Program-made: the position numbers and the translations under genes
Notes under the pieces: model-generated
The model's input: only the letters and a program-made list of their open reading frames with translations
Databases searched by the model: none
Told to the model about the DNA's origin: nothing
DNA from: Streptomyces sp. H27-C3
Lineage (GTDB): Bacteria; Actinomycetota; Actinomycetes; Streptomycetales; Streptomycetaceae
Direction: 5' to 3'
NCBI RefSeq assembly: GCF_030063415.1
Contig: NZ_JASITA010000004.1
Coordinates: 62,001 to 126,000, forward strand
DNA length: 64,000 nucleotides
Shown here: piece by piece, positions 17,091-26,918 of the stretch
Numbering within the stretch: position 1 is the first letter of the stretch
How the letters are laid out: each line of letters opens with the position of its first letter

Positions 17091-18670
17091 TCGGCACGCT
17101 CGCACGGCTGGACGCCGTGCGGACCGGACGGGCGCAGCCCATGGCCACCGTCCGGCACCGGCATCTGTCCGAGCACCCCATGGTGTTCGTGCCGCTCACC
17201 ACGGCGGGTGAGGCGGGCGCGCCCCTGGGGGCGCTCGTCGGCACCGACCGGCAGGCACCCCGGCTGCTCGCGGTGGCGCAGCCGCGCGACCGCGACCTGC
17301 GCTTCGCGTTCCTCGCGGAGCTGGCCGAGTCCGTCCTGCCGTACTTCGACGGGTACGCCGACGACATCGAGACGGCCGAGCGCAACGAGACCGACCCCGA
17401 GACCGGCAAGCGCGTCAAGGTCGAGGTCGAACTGTGCGCGGACGCACCGCAGTTGATCGTGCCCAGCCGGGCCGGTGTCGAGTACGTACGCCTGCTCGGG
17501 CGCTCGACGCGTTTTCGGCGTACCGCCGAGCAGGACCCGGACACGCCCTATCCCGCGCCCCCGCACATCCCGCTGCTGGGCCGCTGGCTGACGCACTACG
17601 CCGAGCGGGCCCGGGTGCCCGGGTCCTCGCTCCTGCTGTCGGCGACCGACCTGCTCGGCCGGCACTGGGCGACCGGGCAGTCCCAGCTGGAGGACCAGCA
17701 CCTGGGCGCGTTGCTCGCCTGGATCGACCCGCCCGAGGGCGAGTCGGGCGCCGAGCGCGCCCTGCGTGCGGAGCTTGCGCGTGACGCGCAGGGGCAGTTG
17801 GAGTGCCCGCCGGCCGGGCCGGCCACCGACCCGGCCTTCGACAACAGGCTCCTGGCCCCCGCCATCGACCGCTACGACCTGGCGCGCAGGGCGCTCGCCG
17901 CCGCCGAGGACGGGCTCGCGGCCGACGCCCGGCTGGGCGAACTGACCGCGGCCGAGGGCGCCATACGCGCACTGCTCGCCCGGCAGACGCTGCCGACCTG
18001 GGACGCGGTGTGGCGCGGCCTCGACCTGGTGCGGGCGCTGCCCGAGGGCCCCAGGGCCACCGACCGCTGGACGCGCGACCGCTGGTCGTTCACCGGGCAC
18101 CGCGACCGGGTCAGGGCGGGTGAGCCGCCGCAGCCCCGCCGTGACGGCGCGGTGTCCGCCGCGCAGAAGCTGGCGTCCCGCGAGAGCGCGCAGGCGCAGT
18201 TGGAGGCGCAGGAGGCACTGGACGACCCGCTGGTGATGGCGGGCCGGCGGCTCGCGGGCGAGGCGTTCACCAGCGAGGTTCTCGATGTGGTGATGGCGAT
18301 GAGCGAGGGCAAGCGGCCGAGCCCCCGCCCGCTGCTCACCGTCCGCACCGACGACCAACCGCACCTCGCCGGGCGCGTCAAGGTCTACCGCTCGCTGGAC
18401 GGCAAGGCGCAGAGCGCCGAGTTCGTACGGTGCGAGGAGGAGACGGGCGTCCTGGTGCTGCGTGTGACGGACAAGATGGGCCGCGGCAAGGAGCCTGCGC
18501 CCGGGTCCGTGCCGGAGAAGGGCGAGCAGGTGTGCTGGACCCTCTTCGAGCACGACCAGCGCGGCGGGCCGCAGTTGCCGGACCCGGAGGAAACCCCGTG
18601 GACCCACGGCGGCCCGCCCACCACGAGCGCCGAAAGCCCCGACCCCGTGACCCCGGAGGACCTGCTGTGA
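17081..18670 (+). CDS. Unknown protein between nuclease and helicase, 529 aa
   Basis: No family recognised. The N-terminal 400 residues are mixed alpha/beta (PQLIVPSRAGVEYVRLLGR; LLLSATDLLGRHWATGQSQL) with helical repeats after residue 290. Residues about 420-495 are beta-rich (AGRVKVYRSLDGKAQSAEF ... GVLVLRVTDKMGRG ... EKGEQVCWTLFEHD) and resemble the small barrel that precedes the motor in Upf1/Dna2-type helicases; that is inference. The last 35 residues are disordered. It starts 10 bp inside the nuclease gene and ends in a GTGA overlap with the helicase gene, so the three products should be made in step. Confidence 0.85.
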   Translation: MSLIGTLARLDAVRTGRAQPMATVRHRHLSEHPMVFVPLTTAGEAGAPLGALVGTDRQAPRLLAVAQPRDRDLRFAFLAELAESVLPYFDGYADDIETAERNETDPETGKRVKVEVELCADAPQLIVPSRAGVEYVRLLGRSTRFRRTAEQDPDTPYPAPPHIPLLGRWLTHYAERARVPGSSLLLSATDLLGRHWATGQSQLEDQHLGALLAWIDPPEGESGAERALRAELARDAQGQLECPPAGPATDPAFDNRLLAPAIDRYDLARRALAAAEDGLAADARLGELTAAEGAIRALLARQTLPTWDAVWRGLDLVRALPEGPRATDRWTRDRWSFTGHRDRVRAGEPPQPRRDGAVSAAQKLASRESAQAQLEAQEALDDPLVMAGRRLAGEAFTSEVLDVVMAMSEGKRPSPRPLLTVRTDDQPHLAGRVKVYRSLDGKAQSAEFVRCEEETGVLVLRVTDKMGRGKEPAPGSVPEKGEQVCWTLFEHDQRGGPQLPDPEETPWTHGGPPTTSAESPDPVTPEDLL

Positions 18671-20028
18671 TCCGCCCCGCCCCCGCCGGGTCCGCCGCCG
18701 CGGCCTTCGATCCCGGCGCCGCGGCCGGCCGCGCGACCGCGGCGATCCTGCACGACACGCTGCACGGCGCGCACCGCGGTGTCGTGGTGGACTCACCGCC
18801 CGGCGCGGGCAAGTCGACGCTGGTGGTGCGCGCCGCGCTCGAACTGGCCGCGGCGGGCTCCCCGTTGATGGTGATCGCGCAGACCAACGCGCAGGTGGAC
18901 GACCTGGTCATGCGGCTCGCCGAGAAGGAACCCGAGCTGCCGGTCGGCCGACTGCACAGCAACGACACCAACCCGTACGACAAGGCACTCGACGACCTGG
19001 CGAACGTACGCAAGTCCGCGAAGGCCGCCGATCTGGCGGGGCTGGACATCGTCATCTCCACGGCCGCGAAGTGGGCGCACGTCAAGAGTGTCGAGCCGTG
19101 GACGCACGCGATCGTCGACGAGGCGTACCAGATGCGTTCGGACGCGCTGCTCGCCGTCGCCGGGCTCTTCCAGCGCGCGCTGTTCGTCGGCGACCCGGGC
19201 CAGCTCGACCCGTTCTCCATCGTCGGCGCCGACCAGTGGGCCGGCTTGTCGTACGACCCTTCGGCCAGCGCGGTCTCCACGCTCCTCGCGCACAACCCGG
19301 AGCTCCCGCAGCACCGCCTGCCCGTCTCCTGGCGCCTCCCGGCGTCCGCGGCGCCCCTGGTCTCCGACGCGTTCTACCCGTACACGCCTTTCCGCAGCGG
19401 TACGGGCCACGGGGACCGGCGGCTGTCCTTCGGCGTCCCGTCCGACGGCTCCGGCGCCGACCGGGTGCTCGACGAGGCGGCCGAGGCGGGCTGGGGCCTG
19501 CTTGAGCTGCCCGCCCGGCACACCCCGCGCACGGACCCGGAGGCGGTCCGGGCGATCGCCCAGGTCGTACGCCGCCTGCTGGACCGCGGCGGCGCGGCGG
19601 TCAGCGAGCGCTCCGAGGACCCGGTCCCGCTGACGGCGGACCGCGTCGCGGTCGGCACGGCCCACCGCGACCAGGCGGCGGCGGTCCGGGCGGCGCTGGC
19701 GGAACTGGGCGTCACGGGCGTCGCCGTCGACACCGCGAACCGGCTCCAGGGCCGCGAGTTCGACGTGACGGTGGTGCTGCATCCGCTGTCGGGGCGGCCC
19801 GACGCGACGGCGTTCCACCTGGAGACGGGCCGCCTGTGCGTCCTGACCTCACGCCACCGCCACGCGTGCATCGTGGTGTGCCGCGAGGGCGTCGCGGACC
19901 TCCTCGACGAACACCCGTCGACGGAGCCGGTCCAGTTGGGCGTGACGGTGAAATTCCCGGACGGCTGGGAGGCGAACCACGCGGTGCTGGCCCATCTGTC
20001 GGAGCACCGGGTCGCGTGGACCCCGTGA
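18667..20028 (+). CDS. Superfamily 1 (Upf1/Dna2-like) helicase
   Basis: 453 aa starting at GTG inside the upstream stop. Walker A is VDSPPGAGKST (Lys49), Walker B VDEAY (Asp151-Glu152), motif III FVGDPGQLDP, motif IV region SWRLPASAAPLVSDAFYP, motif V DTANRLQGREFDV and motif VI VLTSRHRHA. These match AAA_11/AAA_12-type SF1B translocases, which usually move 5'-3' on single strands. No nuclease or accessory domain is fused: those functions appear as the two upstream genes. A DNA or RNA target cannot be settled from sequence. Confidence 0.9.
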   Translation: MIRPAPAGSAAAAFDPGAAAGRATAAILHDTLHGAHRGVVVDSPPGAGKSTLVVRAALELAAAGSPLMVIAQTNAQVDDLVMRLAEKEPELPVGRLHSNDTNPYDKALDDLANVRKSAKAADLAGLDIVISTAAKWAHVKSVEPWTHAIVDEAYQMRSDALLAVAGLFQRALFVGDPGQLDPFSIVGADQWAGLSYDPSASAVSTLLAHNPELPQHRLPVSWRLPASAAPLVSDAFYPYTPFRSGTGHGDRRLSFGVPSDGSGADRVLDEAAEAGWGLLELPARHTPRTDPEAVRAIAQVVRRLLDRGGAAVSERSEDPVPLTADRVAVGTAHRDQAAAVRAALAELGVTGVAVDTANRLQGREFDVTVVLHPLSGRPDATAFHLETGRLCVLTSRHRHACIVVCREGVADLLDEHPSTEPVQLGVTVKFPDGWEANHAVLAHLSEHRVAWTP

Positions 20029-20186
20029 CCACGAACGCCGGACGCCCCGGAGCGCCGGAGGGCGTCCGACCGGCCCGCCTCGCGAGACCCCGGGTCTCCT
20101 ACCGGCCCTGAGGCGCACTTGCACCGACCCGGACAATGGAGGGTGGCCATCGAGCCCTGGTGGCTTGTAAGAGGGAGGAACGACAC

Positions 20187-20528
20187 ATGGCGGAACCCGA
20201 GCGCACCGAGCGGCGGCTGCGCCCCGCACCACTGCTCTTCGAGCCTTCGGAGGCGGCCACCGATCCCGAGCACTTCTTCGATCTGGAGTCGACGGAGGAT
20301 CCCGGAGAGCTGCTGGAGCGCGCCACGGAGCTGGCGCTGGCGTTCCGGGCGGCCACCGACCGCGCCGTGGAGTTCCAGGCGGTCGCGGCGGCGCAGCTCG
20401 CCGACCCCAAGCGGTTCGACCGGCTGTCGGCGGCGGACATCGCCGAGCGGGCGCAGTGGACCGAGGACTACGCGCAGAAGATGGTGGAGTTCGGCCGTGA
20501 CCTGCTGCGCAACGCGCCGCCGCGCTGA
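20187..20528 (+). CDS. Small helical protein of unknown function, 113 aa
   Basis: Acidic, helix-rich, with no signal or membrane segment: LEERATELALAFRAATDRAVE-like helices, then FDRLSAADIAERAQWTEDYA and QKMVEFGRDLL. GGGAGG lies 8 nt before the ATG; an upstream ATG lacks one. It follows the helicase gene by 158 bp and could be a late member of that transcript, but spacing argues for its own promoter. Confidence 0.75.
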   Translation: MAEPERTERRLRPAPLLFEPSEAATDPEHFFDLESTEDPGELLERATELALAFRAATDRAVEFQAVAAAQLADPKRFDRLSAADIAERAQWTEDYAQKMVEFGRDLLRNAPPR

Positions 20529-20742
20529 GGCGGGGGCGTCCGCAGGGGCACCACCCCGCCCCCGGCGCGAGTCCGGTGTCCCGCCCAGCCCCCGGGGGCG
20601 GGCGTGCCGCATGGGGCAGATGGGGCGACCCGGCTTCGCTCTTGGCATATGCCGGACCGCAAGATACTCCCCGCCGCCCCGTCCTGTCCTGATTTCCGCC
20701 AACCGTCAGAAACAGAATCGTCACTCCCGGTACACCTGAGTC

Positions 20743-21435
20743 ATGACCGCATGGAAGCGAGACACCGCGCCCCTGTCCGGCCGCTCTCCCGGCAGTGAAG
20801 ACCACCGCGCCGAAGAGGCGGACATCTTCAGCCTCCTGCGGGACCAGGGGCCCCCGCACACCGCGCAGGTCACCGCCGCGGGCGCCGCCTGGCTCGCTTC
20901 CGCCGCCGTCTACCCCCGCTCCACGCTCTCGCTCTGGGACACTCGGCCCGCCGCCCCCGGCGTCCTGCCCTGCGGCTCCGTCTTCGACGTGGTGAACGTG
21001 CCCACCATCTTCGGCCGCCGGATGCTCGACCGGTTATGGACCGAGGGCCCCGGTTCGGGCCCCGTCGCCATCCACCGCGGCCGGATGCTGCTCTTCGCCT
21101 GCCCCGGCACCGCCCAGCGGCTGCCTTCGCTGCTGAACTGGGAGGAGTGGGGCACCGCGAGCGGCGAGAGCCCCGTACCGCCGATGCTGTGCCACGGCAC
21201 GGGCGACGCCGTGACCGTCCCCCCGCTCACCTCCCCGCCCACCCCCTCCGCCACCTCGGGGCCGCGCTGGGTGGTCGCCCCCGACGTCCGGCATCCGTGG
21301 CTGCCGGGGCCCGAGGTGATGCTCTGGGCCTGCGTACGGGCGGCCAGGTCCGGGCCGGTCCCCACCGCGCGGCTATCGATTTTTCCTCCCGCCGATCAGG
21401 ATGCTAAGGTCTACGACGTCACCAGGCGCCGTTAG
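20743..21435 (+). CDS. Primase-polymerase-like protein with a TTA codon, overlapping tRNA-Lys
   Basis: 230 aa. The segment GSVFDVVNVPTIFGRRMLDR ... GSGPVAIHRGRMLLFACPGTA matches the AEP-like fold pattern also seen at 12658-13170 and in other Streptomyces bifunctional primase-polymerase annotations. Catalytic acidic residues are not clearly kept. Codon 98 (21034-21036) is TTA, read in Streptomyces by the bldA tRNA, so translation should be developmentally limited. The stop TAG lies in the first 10 bases of tRNA-Lys. A GGCATATGCC palindrome lies at 20644-20653, about 90 bp upstream. Confidence 0.75.
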   Translation: MTAWKRDTAPLSGRSPGSEDHRAEEADIFSLLRDQGPPHTAQVTAAGAAWLASAAVYPRSTLSLWDTRPAAPGVLPCGSVFDVVNVPTIFGRRMLDRLWTEGPGSGPVAIHRGRMLLFACPGTAQRLPSLLNWEEWGTASGESPVPPMLCHGTGDAVTVPPLTSPPTPSATSGPRWVVAPDVRHPWLPGPEVMLWACVRAARSGPVPTARLSIFPPADQDAKVYDVTRRR

Positions 21436-21499
21436 CTCAGTTGGTTAGAGCAGCTGACTCTTAATCAGCGGGTCCGGGGTTCGAGTCCCTGACGGCGCA
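21426..21499 (+). tRNA. tRNA-Lys (CTT), copy 1
   Basis: Acceptor GCGCCGT pairs ACGGCGC; D-arm TAGCTCAGTTGGTTAGAGC; anticodon loop ACTCTTAAT; T-arm GGGTTCGAGTCCC; discriminator A; CCA not encoded. Identical to the copies at 34941 and 39190. Its 5' end overlaps the preceding reading frame by 10 bp. Confidence 0.97.
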
Positions 21500-21506
21500 C
21501 CGACGG

Positions 21507-21539
21507 GAAAAGCCCCTCGCGAAAGCGGGGGGCCTTTTC
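21507..21539 (+). terminator. Hairpin after tRNA-Lys copy 1
   Basis: GAAAAG-CCCCTCGC, GAAA loop, GCGGGGGG-CCTTTTC; one bulged base, with A/T-rich outer arms, 7 bp after the tRNA. Confidence 0.8.
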
Positions 21540-21575
21540 GTTGCCCGAGCGGGCTCCGGGCCGGATCGCGGCCGG

Positions 21576-22826
21576 TCAGGCGCCCGGCGTGATCCGCACC
21601 GTCCAGGCGCCCGACGGCGTACGGTCCGCCACTTCCACCCGCGTCCCGTCCCCCGGCACGGTGAACGTCTCCCCGACCCCCAGCGGCGCGTCCGCCAGCG
21701 GCGGGTAGACGGAGCTGCCCCAGCACGCCTCGGTGTCCGGGTGGGCGTCCACCACCTCGATCGGCCCGCCGCCCGATGCCGTCTCGTTGCGCACCCGGTA
21801 GATGAGCACGCCCTCCGTGCAGGTGGACCGGTCGTTGCCGGCCGCGCCCCGCGCCTCGACGGCGATCGCGCTGCCGTCCCCGGTCCTGACGACCGCGAGC
21901 CGGGTCCCGCCCGCACCCGCCCGCACCGGGGCGGTCGCCAGCGGGTCCAGGGTGAGCAGGGTCCCGCCCGCGTCCGACACGCATGCCACCTGCCGCCGGT
22001 CCAGCCAGCCCAGCTTCCACTTGTGCCAGCCGAAGAGTTCGGGAGCGAGCCCGAACTGGCTGCCCATCACGTCCCAGTCCCCGACGTGCGTGTCCCAGTC
22101 GCCCTTGCCGTCCACCGGCCGGTGGTAGAGGTCCGGCAGGTCGAAGACGTGGCCGGTCTCGTGCGCCAGCACATTGCGGTCCGGCGGGTGCTGCTCGAAG
22201 ACCGTGACGATGCGCCTGATGTCCCGGCCGTCGGCGCGCAGCGGCCGGTCGAAGTTGACCACCTTGGTCGCGTCGGAGTCGACGCCCGGCGCGTCCGGGT
22301 CTGCGACGAAATAGACGACGTCGTACTTCGAGAAGTCCACCCGGCCGTCGGAGGCGGCGACCGCGTCGCGCAGATAGGCGGAGCGCCGCTCCGCGCTCCA
22401 GTCGCGCTGTATCCCGTACGCGGTGGAGGTCTCCGGCATCTGCACCCACTCGCGCTGCGGGTGCGGGCGCAGGGTGAACTTCCCGTACGAGGCACGCTCG
22501 AAGAAGCGGCTGGTGGCCGGGAAGTGGTCGGCAGCGAGCTCGTCCGTACGGATCGTCGGTGGCGAGTCCGGAAACGAAAGGAAGATCATGACGGCGTCGA
22601 GGTCGCGTTCGGGGCGGGGGTAGGACACGTTCCAGGTGTCCAGCCCGAGTGAGTGGTGCGCGGGGGTGCGGGGCAGCATGCAGGGCACGCCCGCCCTGGC
22701 GGCCACCGCGGGCCCCGCGGCGAGCGAGGTGGCGGCGAGCGCCGTGAGGGAGGTGAGCACGGCCGCCGTACTGCGCAGGCGCAGGCGGGGCCGGTCGACT
22801 CCCCCGGGTGTCAGCTGACGATCCAC
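21576..22826 (-). CDS. Secreted M6-type metalloprotease-like protein
   Basis: 416 aa. Signal peptide with a hydrophobic core around SLTALAATSLAAGPAVAA, then an immune-inhibitor-A-like zinc protease domain with motif NVLAHETGHVFDLPDLY (HExxH plus a downstream Asp) and the YDVVYFVADPD strand. The C-terminal third is beta-rich. I chose the GTG preceded by GGAGG at 5 nt; the further-upstream ATG would hide the signal peptide. Divergent from cdgA. Likely degrades extracellular protein during growth on solid surfaces; substrate unknown. Confidence 0.87.
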   Translation of the reverse strand: MDRQLTPGGVDRPRLRLRSTAAVLTSLTALAATSLAAGPAVAARAGVPCMLPRTPAHHSLGLDTWNVSYPRPERDLDAVMIFLSFPDSPPTIRTDELAADHFPATSRFFERASYGKFTLRPHPQREWVQMPETSTAYGIQRDWSAERRSAYLRDAVAASDGRVDFSKYDVVYFVADPDAPGVDSDATKVVNFDRPLRADGRDIRRIVTVFEQHPPDRNVLAHETGHVFDLPDLYHRPVDGKGDWDTHVGDWDVMGSQFGLAPELFGWHKWKLGWLDRRQVACVSDAGGTLLTLDPLATAPVRAGAGGTRLAVVRTGDGSAIAVEARGAAGNDRSTCTEGVLIYRVRNETASGGGPIEVVDAHPDTEACWGSSVYPPLADAPLGVGETFTVPGDGTRVEVADRTPSGAWTVRITPGA

Positions 22827-22946
22827 ATCGACCTCCGGGTGCGGAATGCGGGACACCCCACCCACCTTGTGCCGATCTGGTAATAAACGCCCTGTTCCAC
22901 TGCCCCACTCGGGTGACCGGCCGACACTCCGGCGAGATCACGGGAA

Positions 22947-22966
22947 GTCACAAATGGTCACAATGG
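22947..22966. repeat. Tandem decamer in the M6 protease-cdgA divergent region
   Basis: GTCACAAATG followed directly by GTCACAATGG. Direct rather than inverted orientation; it may be an activator or repressor site. BldD controls cdgA in S. coelicolor, but these units do not match the full BldD palindrome. Confidence 0.4.
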
Positions 22967-23171
22967 AACACCTCAAGGCACACCCGTGCAGAAACGATCG
23001 TCCGTGGGCGTGCGCCACCCGGTCCCGCGGCGGCGTAGCTGGATCGGCCGAGGCGCCAGCCTCTATGATCGGCACACTTTCCTGCGTGGAGCCCGTCCCC
23101 CGTACGGCGGCCCTCCACCGGCCGACCACCTGACGAAACCTGTACGCGTCAATGCACTGCGGGAGCGAGCA

Positions 23172-24986
23172 GTGAGCCGAACCTCCGAAGGGCCGGGATC
23201 AGTCCCCGACACACTCTGCCCGGCCGTCACTGAGCGTCATGCACTGCCGGTCGGTCGTACCGCGTCCGAACTGCGTGACTACCGGGCCGCCTTCCAGGCC
23301 GCACGGCCCGCGATGGCCCTCATCGACCGCGAGGGTCTCGTCGTCTCAGCCAACCACTCGCTCGCCGACCTCTTCGGCACCGAGCCCGCTCTGCTGCACG
23401 ACCGGGACGCGGCCGATCTGGTGGACCTCAACGCCGACGCCCGCAGCCTGCGCGCCTATCGGGAGGTCCTCGCCGGCCGGCGCGCCCGCTTCCGCTGCAC
23501 CCGCAGGCTCAAGCACCCCGACGGGCGGTCCCGGTGGGCCGAGGTCACCCTCACGCCCATGGCGGACAGCAGCAGTGCGCTGCTCCTGGTCTCGGACATC
23601 AGCGACCGGCGCGAGCTCCAGGCCCGGCTGCGCCACCTGCGGATGCACGACCCGGTGACCCGTCTGCCCAACCGCACGCTCTTCTTCGAGCGGCTGACGT
23701 CGGCGCTGGAGAATTCGACGTACGACAACGGGGGCACGGGCCGGGTCGGGCTCTGCTATCTGGACCTCGACGGCTTCAAGGCGGTCAACGACACCCTCGG
23801 CCACCCGGTCGGCGACCGGCTGCTGACCGCCGTGGCCTCCCGGCTGTCCCGGTGCGCCGACCAGTACGGCCACGCCAGCAGCGGCGTCCACCTGGTCGCC
23901 CGGCTCGGCGGCGACGAATTCGCCCTGCTCGTCGAGGACTCCACCGGCACCGAACAGCTCGCCGATCTCGCCCAGGCCGTACTGACCGCGCTCCAGCTCC
24001 CCTTCGACCTGGCCGGTCAGCGGCTCTCGGTCTCCGCGTCCATCGGGGTCGTCGAGCGGGCGGCCGCCGGCACCACGGCGACCGGTCTGATGCAGGCGGC
24101 GGACACGACGTTGTTCTGGGCGAAGGAGGACGGCCGGGCGCGCTGGACGCTCTTCGACCCGGAGCGCAACGCGAACCGGATGACCCGTCAGGCGCTGTCC
24201 AGCACACTGCGGCCGGCCGTCGAGCGCGGGGAGTTCACGCTGGAGTACCAGCCGCTCGTCGACCTGGAGGGCGGCCGGGTGCGAGGCGTGGAGGCGCTGG
24301 TCCGCTGGGCACACCCGCAGTTCGGCATGCTCGGGCCGAATCGGTTCATCTCCATCGCCGAGGAGGACGGCTCGATCGTCCAGCTCGGCCGGTGGGTCCT
24401 GCGTACCGCCTGCCGGCAGGCCAGGCAGTGGCAGACCGAGCACCCCGAGGCGCCGGCGCTGTTCGTCAGCGTCAATGTGGCGGTACGCCAGGTCTGGGAC
24501 TCCGACCTGGTCGCCGACGTCGCGGCGATCCTCGCCGAGACGGGGCTCGCGCCGGAGCTGCTTCAGCTGGAGCTCACCGAGTCGGCGGTGATGGGCTCGG
24601 CGGGCCGCCCGCTGGAGGCCCTGCAGGCGCTGAGCGACATGGGCGTCCACATCGCCATCGACGACTTTGGGACCGGGTACTCCAACCTCGCCTATCTGAG
24701 CCGGTTGCCGGTGTCCGTGCTGAAGCTGGACGGCTCGTTCGTACGCGGCTTCCGGTACGACGAGGGCGCGCATCCCAACCCGGCCGACGAGATGATCGTC
24801 GAAGCGATGGTCCAACTCGCACACCGACTGGGGCTCACCGTCACCGCGGAGTGCGTGGAGACGTCCGGGCAGGCGGCCCGGCTGCGGCGGATCGGGTGCG
24901 ACACGGGGCAGGGGTGGCTGTACTCACGGGCGGTGGCGCCGGAGCGGATCGCGGAGATGATCGAAGCGATGGCTCTGCGGATGTAG
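23172..24986 (+). CDS. cdgA: PAS-GGDEF-EAL c-di-GMP enzyme CdgA
   Basis: 604 aa from a GTG with GGGAGC upstream. PAS domain about residues 45-160 (RAFQAARPAMALIDREGLVV-type start), diguanylate cyclase domain about 170-330 with intact RLGGDEFALL (GGDEF at about 246-250), then a phosphodiesterase domain with EAL at 374-376 and DDFGTGYSNL. No membrane segment, so cytoplasmic. Both active sites look intact, so net activity is not predictable. The ortholog SCO2817 is a BldD target whose level alters sporulation and antibiotic production; the identity rests on domain order and neighbourhood. Confidence 0.88.
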   Translation: MSRTSEGPGSVPDTLCPAVTERHALPVGRTASELRDYRAAFQAARPAMALIDREGLVVSANHSLADLFGTEPALLHDRDAADLVDLNADARSLRAYREVLAGRRARFRCTRRLKHPDGRSRWAEVTLTPMADSSSALLLVSDISDRRELQARLRHLRMHDPVTRLPNRTLFFERLTSALENSTYDNGGTGRVGLCYLDLDGFKAVNDTLGHPVGDRLLTAVASRLSRCADQYGHASSGVHLVARLGGDEFALLVEDSTGTEQLADLAQAVLTALQLPFDLAGQRLSVSASIGVVERAAAGTTATGLMQAADTTLFWAKEDGRARWTLFDPERNANRMTRQALSSTLRPAVERGEFTLEYQPLVDLEGGRVRGVEALVRWAHPQFGMLGPNRFISIAEEDGSIVQLGRWVLRTACRQARQWQTEHPEAPALFVSVNVAVRQVWDSDLVADVAAILAETGLAPELLQLELTESAVMGSAGRPLEALQALSDMGVHIAIDDFGTGYSNLAYLSRLPVSVLKLDGSFVRGFRYDEGAHPNPADEMIVEAMVQLAHRLGLTVTAECVETSGQAARLRRIGCDTGQGWLYSRAVAPERIAEMIEAMALRM

Positions 24987-25010
24987 GGGGCGGGGCGCGA
25001 GGGCGCGGGT

Positions 25011-25043
25011 GCCGCCGCGCGGGGACAAGCCCCGCGCAGCGGC
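25011..25043. terminator. Bidirectional terminator hairpin
   Basis: GCCGCCGCGCGGGG, loop ACAAG, CCCCGCGCAGCGGC; 13 pairs with one mismatch, between the convergent cdgA and monooxygenase genes and directly against the stop of the latter. Confidence 0.75.
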
Positions 25044-26114
<1,071 letters not shown>

Positions 26115-26198
26115 CGCTGGCCCCTCCTAGTTCGGTACGTACAACACCAGACCGAACAGGAGGGACTCTCCGGTTATTCCCTTCCTTCCGGGTGGGCC

Positions 26199-26918
26199 TC
26201 AGGCCCGCCGGGAGAACAGCGTGCCGAGTTTCGGTCCCCGCACTCGCCGCTCCACCAGCCGCAGTCCCTCCCACACCGTCACCTGGTTCGCGGTGAGTAC
26301 CGGTTTGCCGAGCACTTCCTCCAGCTCCGGGATGTGCTGGGCGGTGTGCAGCGCCGTGTCGGGCAGCAGCACCACCTCCGCGTCAGGATGGTCGCCCGCG
26401 CGGGCCAGCGCCATTACCTCGTCCCGGCCCCAGGTGCCCACCTCGGCGGCGGTGATGATGCCGCTGCCCCGCGCCGCGACCACCTCGATGTCCGAGGACT
26501 TGAGGAAGTCGGTGAAGTACGCCGCCACGTCCTGCGGGTAGGTCGCCGCGATCGCGACCCGGGTGGCGCCCAGCTCCCGTACGGCGTGGGCGAAGGCGAA
26601 GGACGTACTGGACGCCGGCAGGCCCGCCGTCAGCGCCAGCGTGCGCACCTGCTCGTGGGCGCCGTCCCAGCCGAGGACGAAGCTCCCGCTCGTACAGGCC
26701 CAGACCACCGCCTCCGCGCCCGCCAGCCGCAGCTCCTCGACCCCGGCCGCGAGACGGGGTGCCGAGCCCATCTCGATCAGGGCGTCGAGGCGATGCGCGT
26801 CCTCGCCGATGTCGGTGTGGACCAGGGGCAGTCTCACATCGCTGTCGAGGAGCATTTCGATGCGCGGGTAATCGTCCTCCGCGGAGTGTCCGGGATAGAG
26901 AAGTCCGACCGCTGTCAT
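26199..26918 (-). CDS. Maleate-isomerase/arylmalonate-decarboxylase-like protein lacking the second Cys
   Basis: 239 aa of the Asp/Glu racemase superfamily. The first catalytic loop is intact (VVWACTSGSF, Cys75). In the second half, where two-Cys members carry Cys, it reads VLLPDTALHT with Asp187. It therefore cannot run a two-cysteine racemase or isomerase mechanism; a one-Cys decarboxylase-type reaction or altered chemistry is possible. The ATG overlaps the stop of the upstream paralogue (ATGA), so the pair is translated together. Related to EutA-annotated proteins of ectoine clusters. Confidence 0.82.
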   Translation of the reverse strand: MTAVGLLYPGHSAEDDYPRIEMLLDSDVRLPLVHTDIGEDAHRLDALIEMGSAPRLAAGVEELRLAGAEAVVWACTSGSFVLGWDGAHEQVRTLALTAGLPASSTSFAFAHAVRELGATRVAIAATYPQDVAAYFTDFLKSSDIEVVAARGSGIITAAEVGTWGRDEVMALARAGDHPDAEVVLLPDTALHTAQHIPELEEVLGKPVLTANQVTVWEGLRLVERRVRGPKLGTLFSRRA

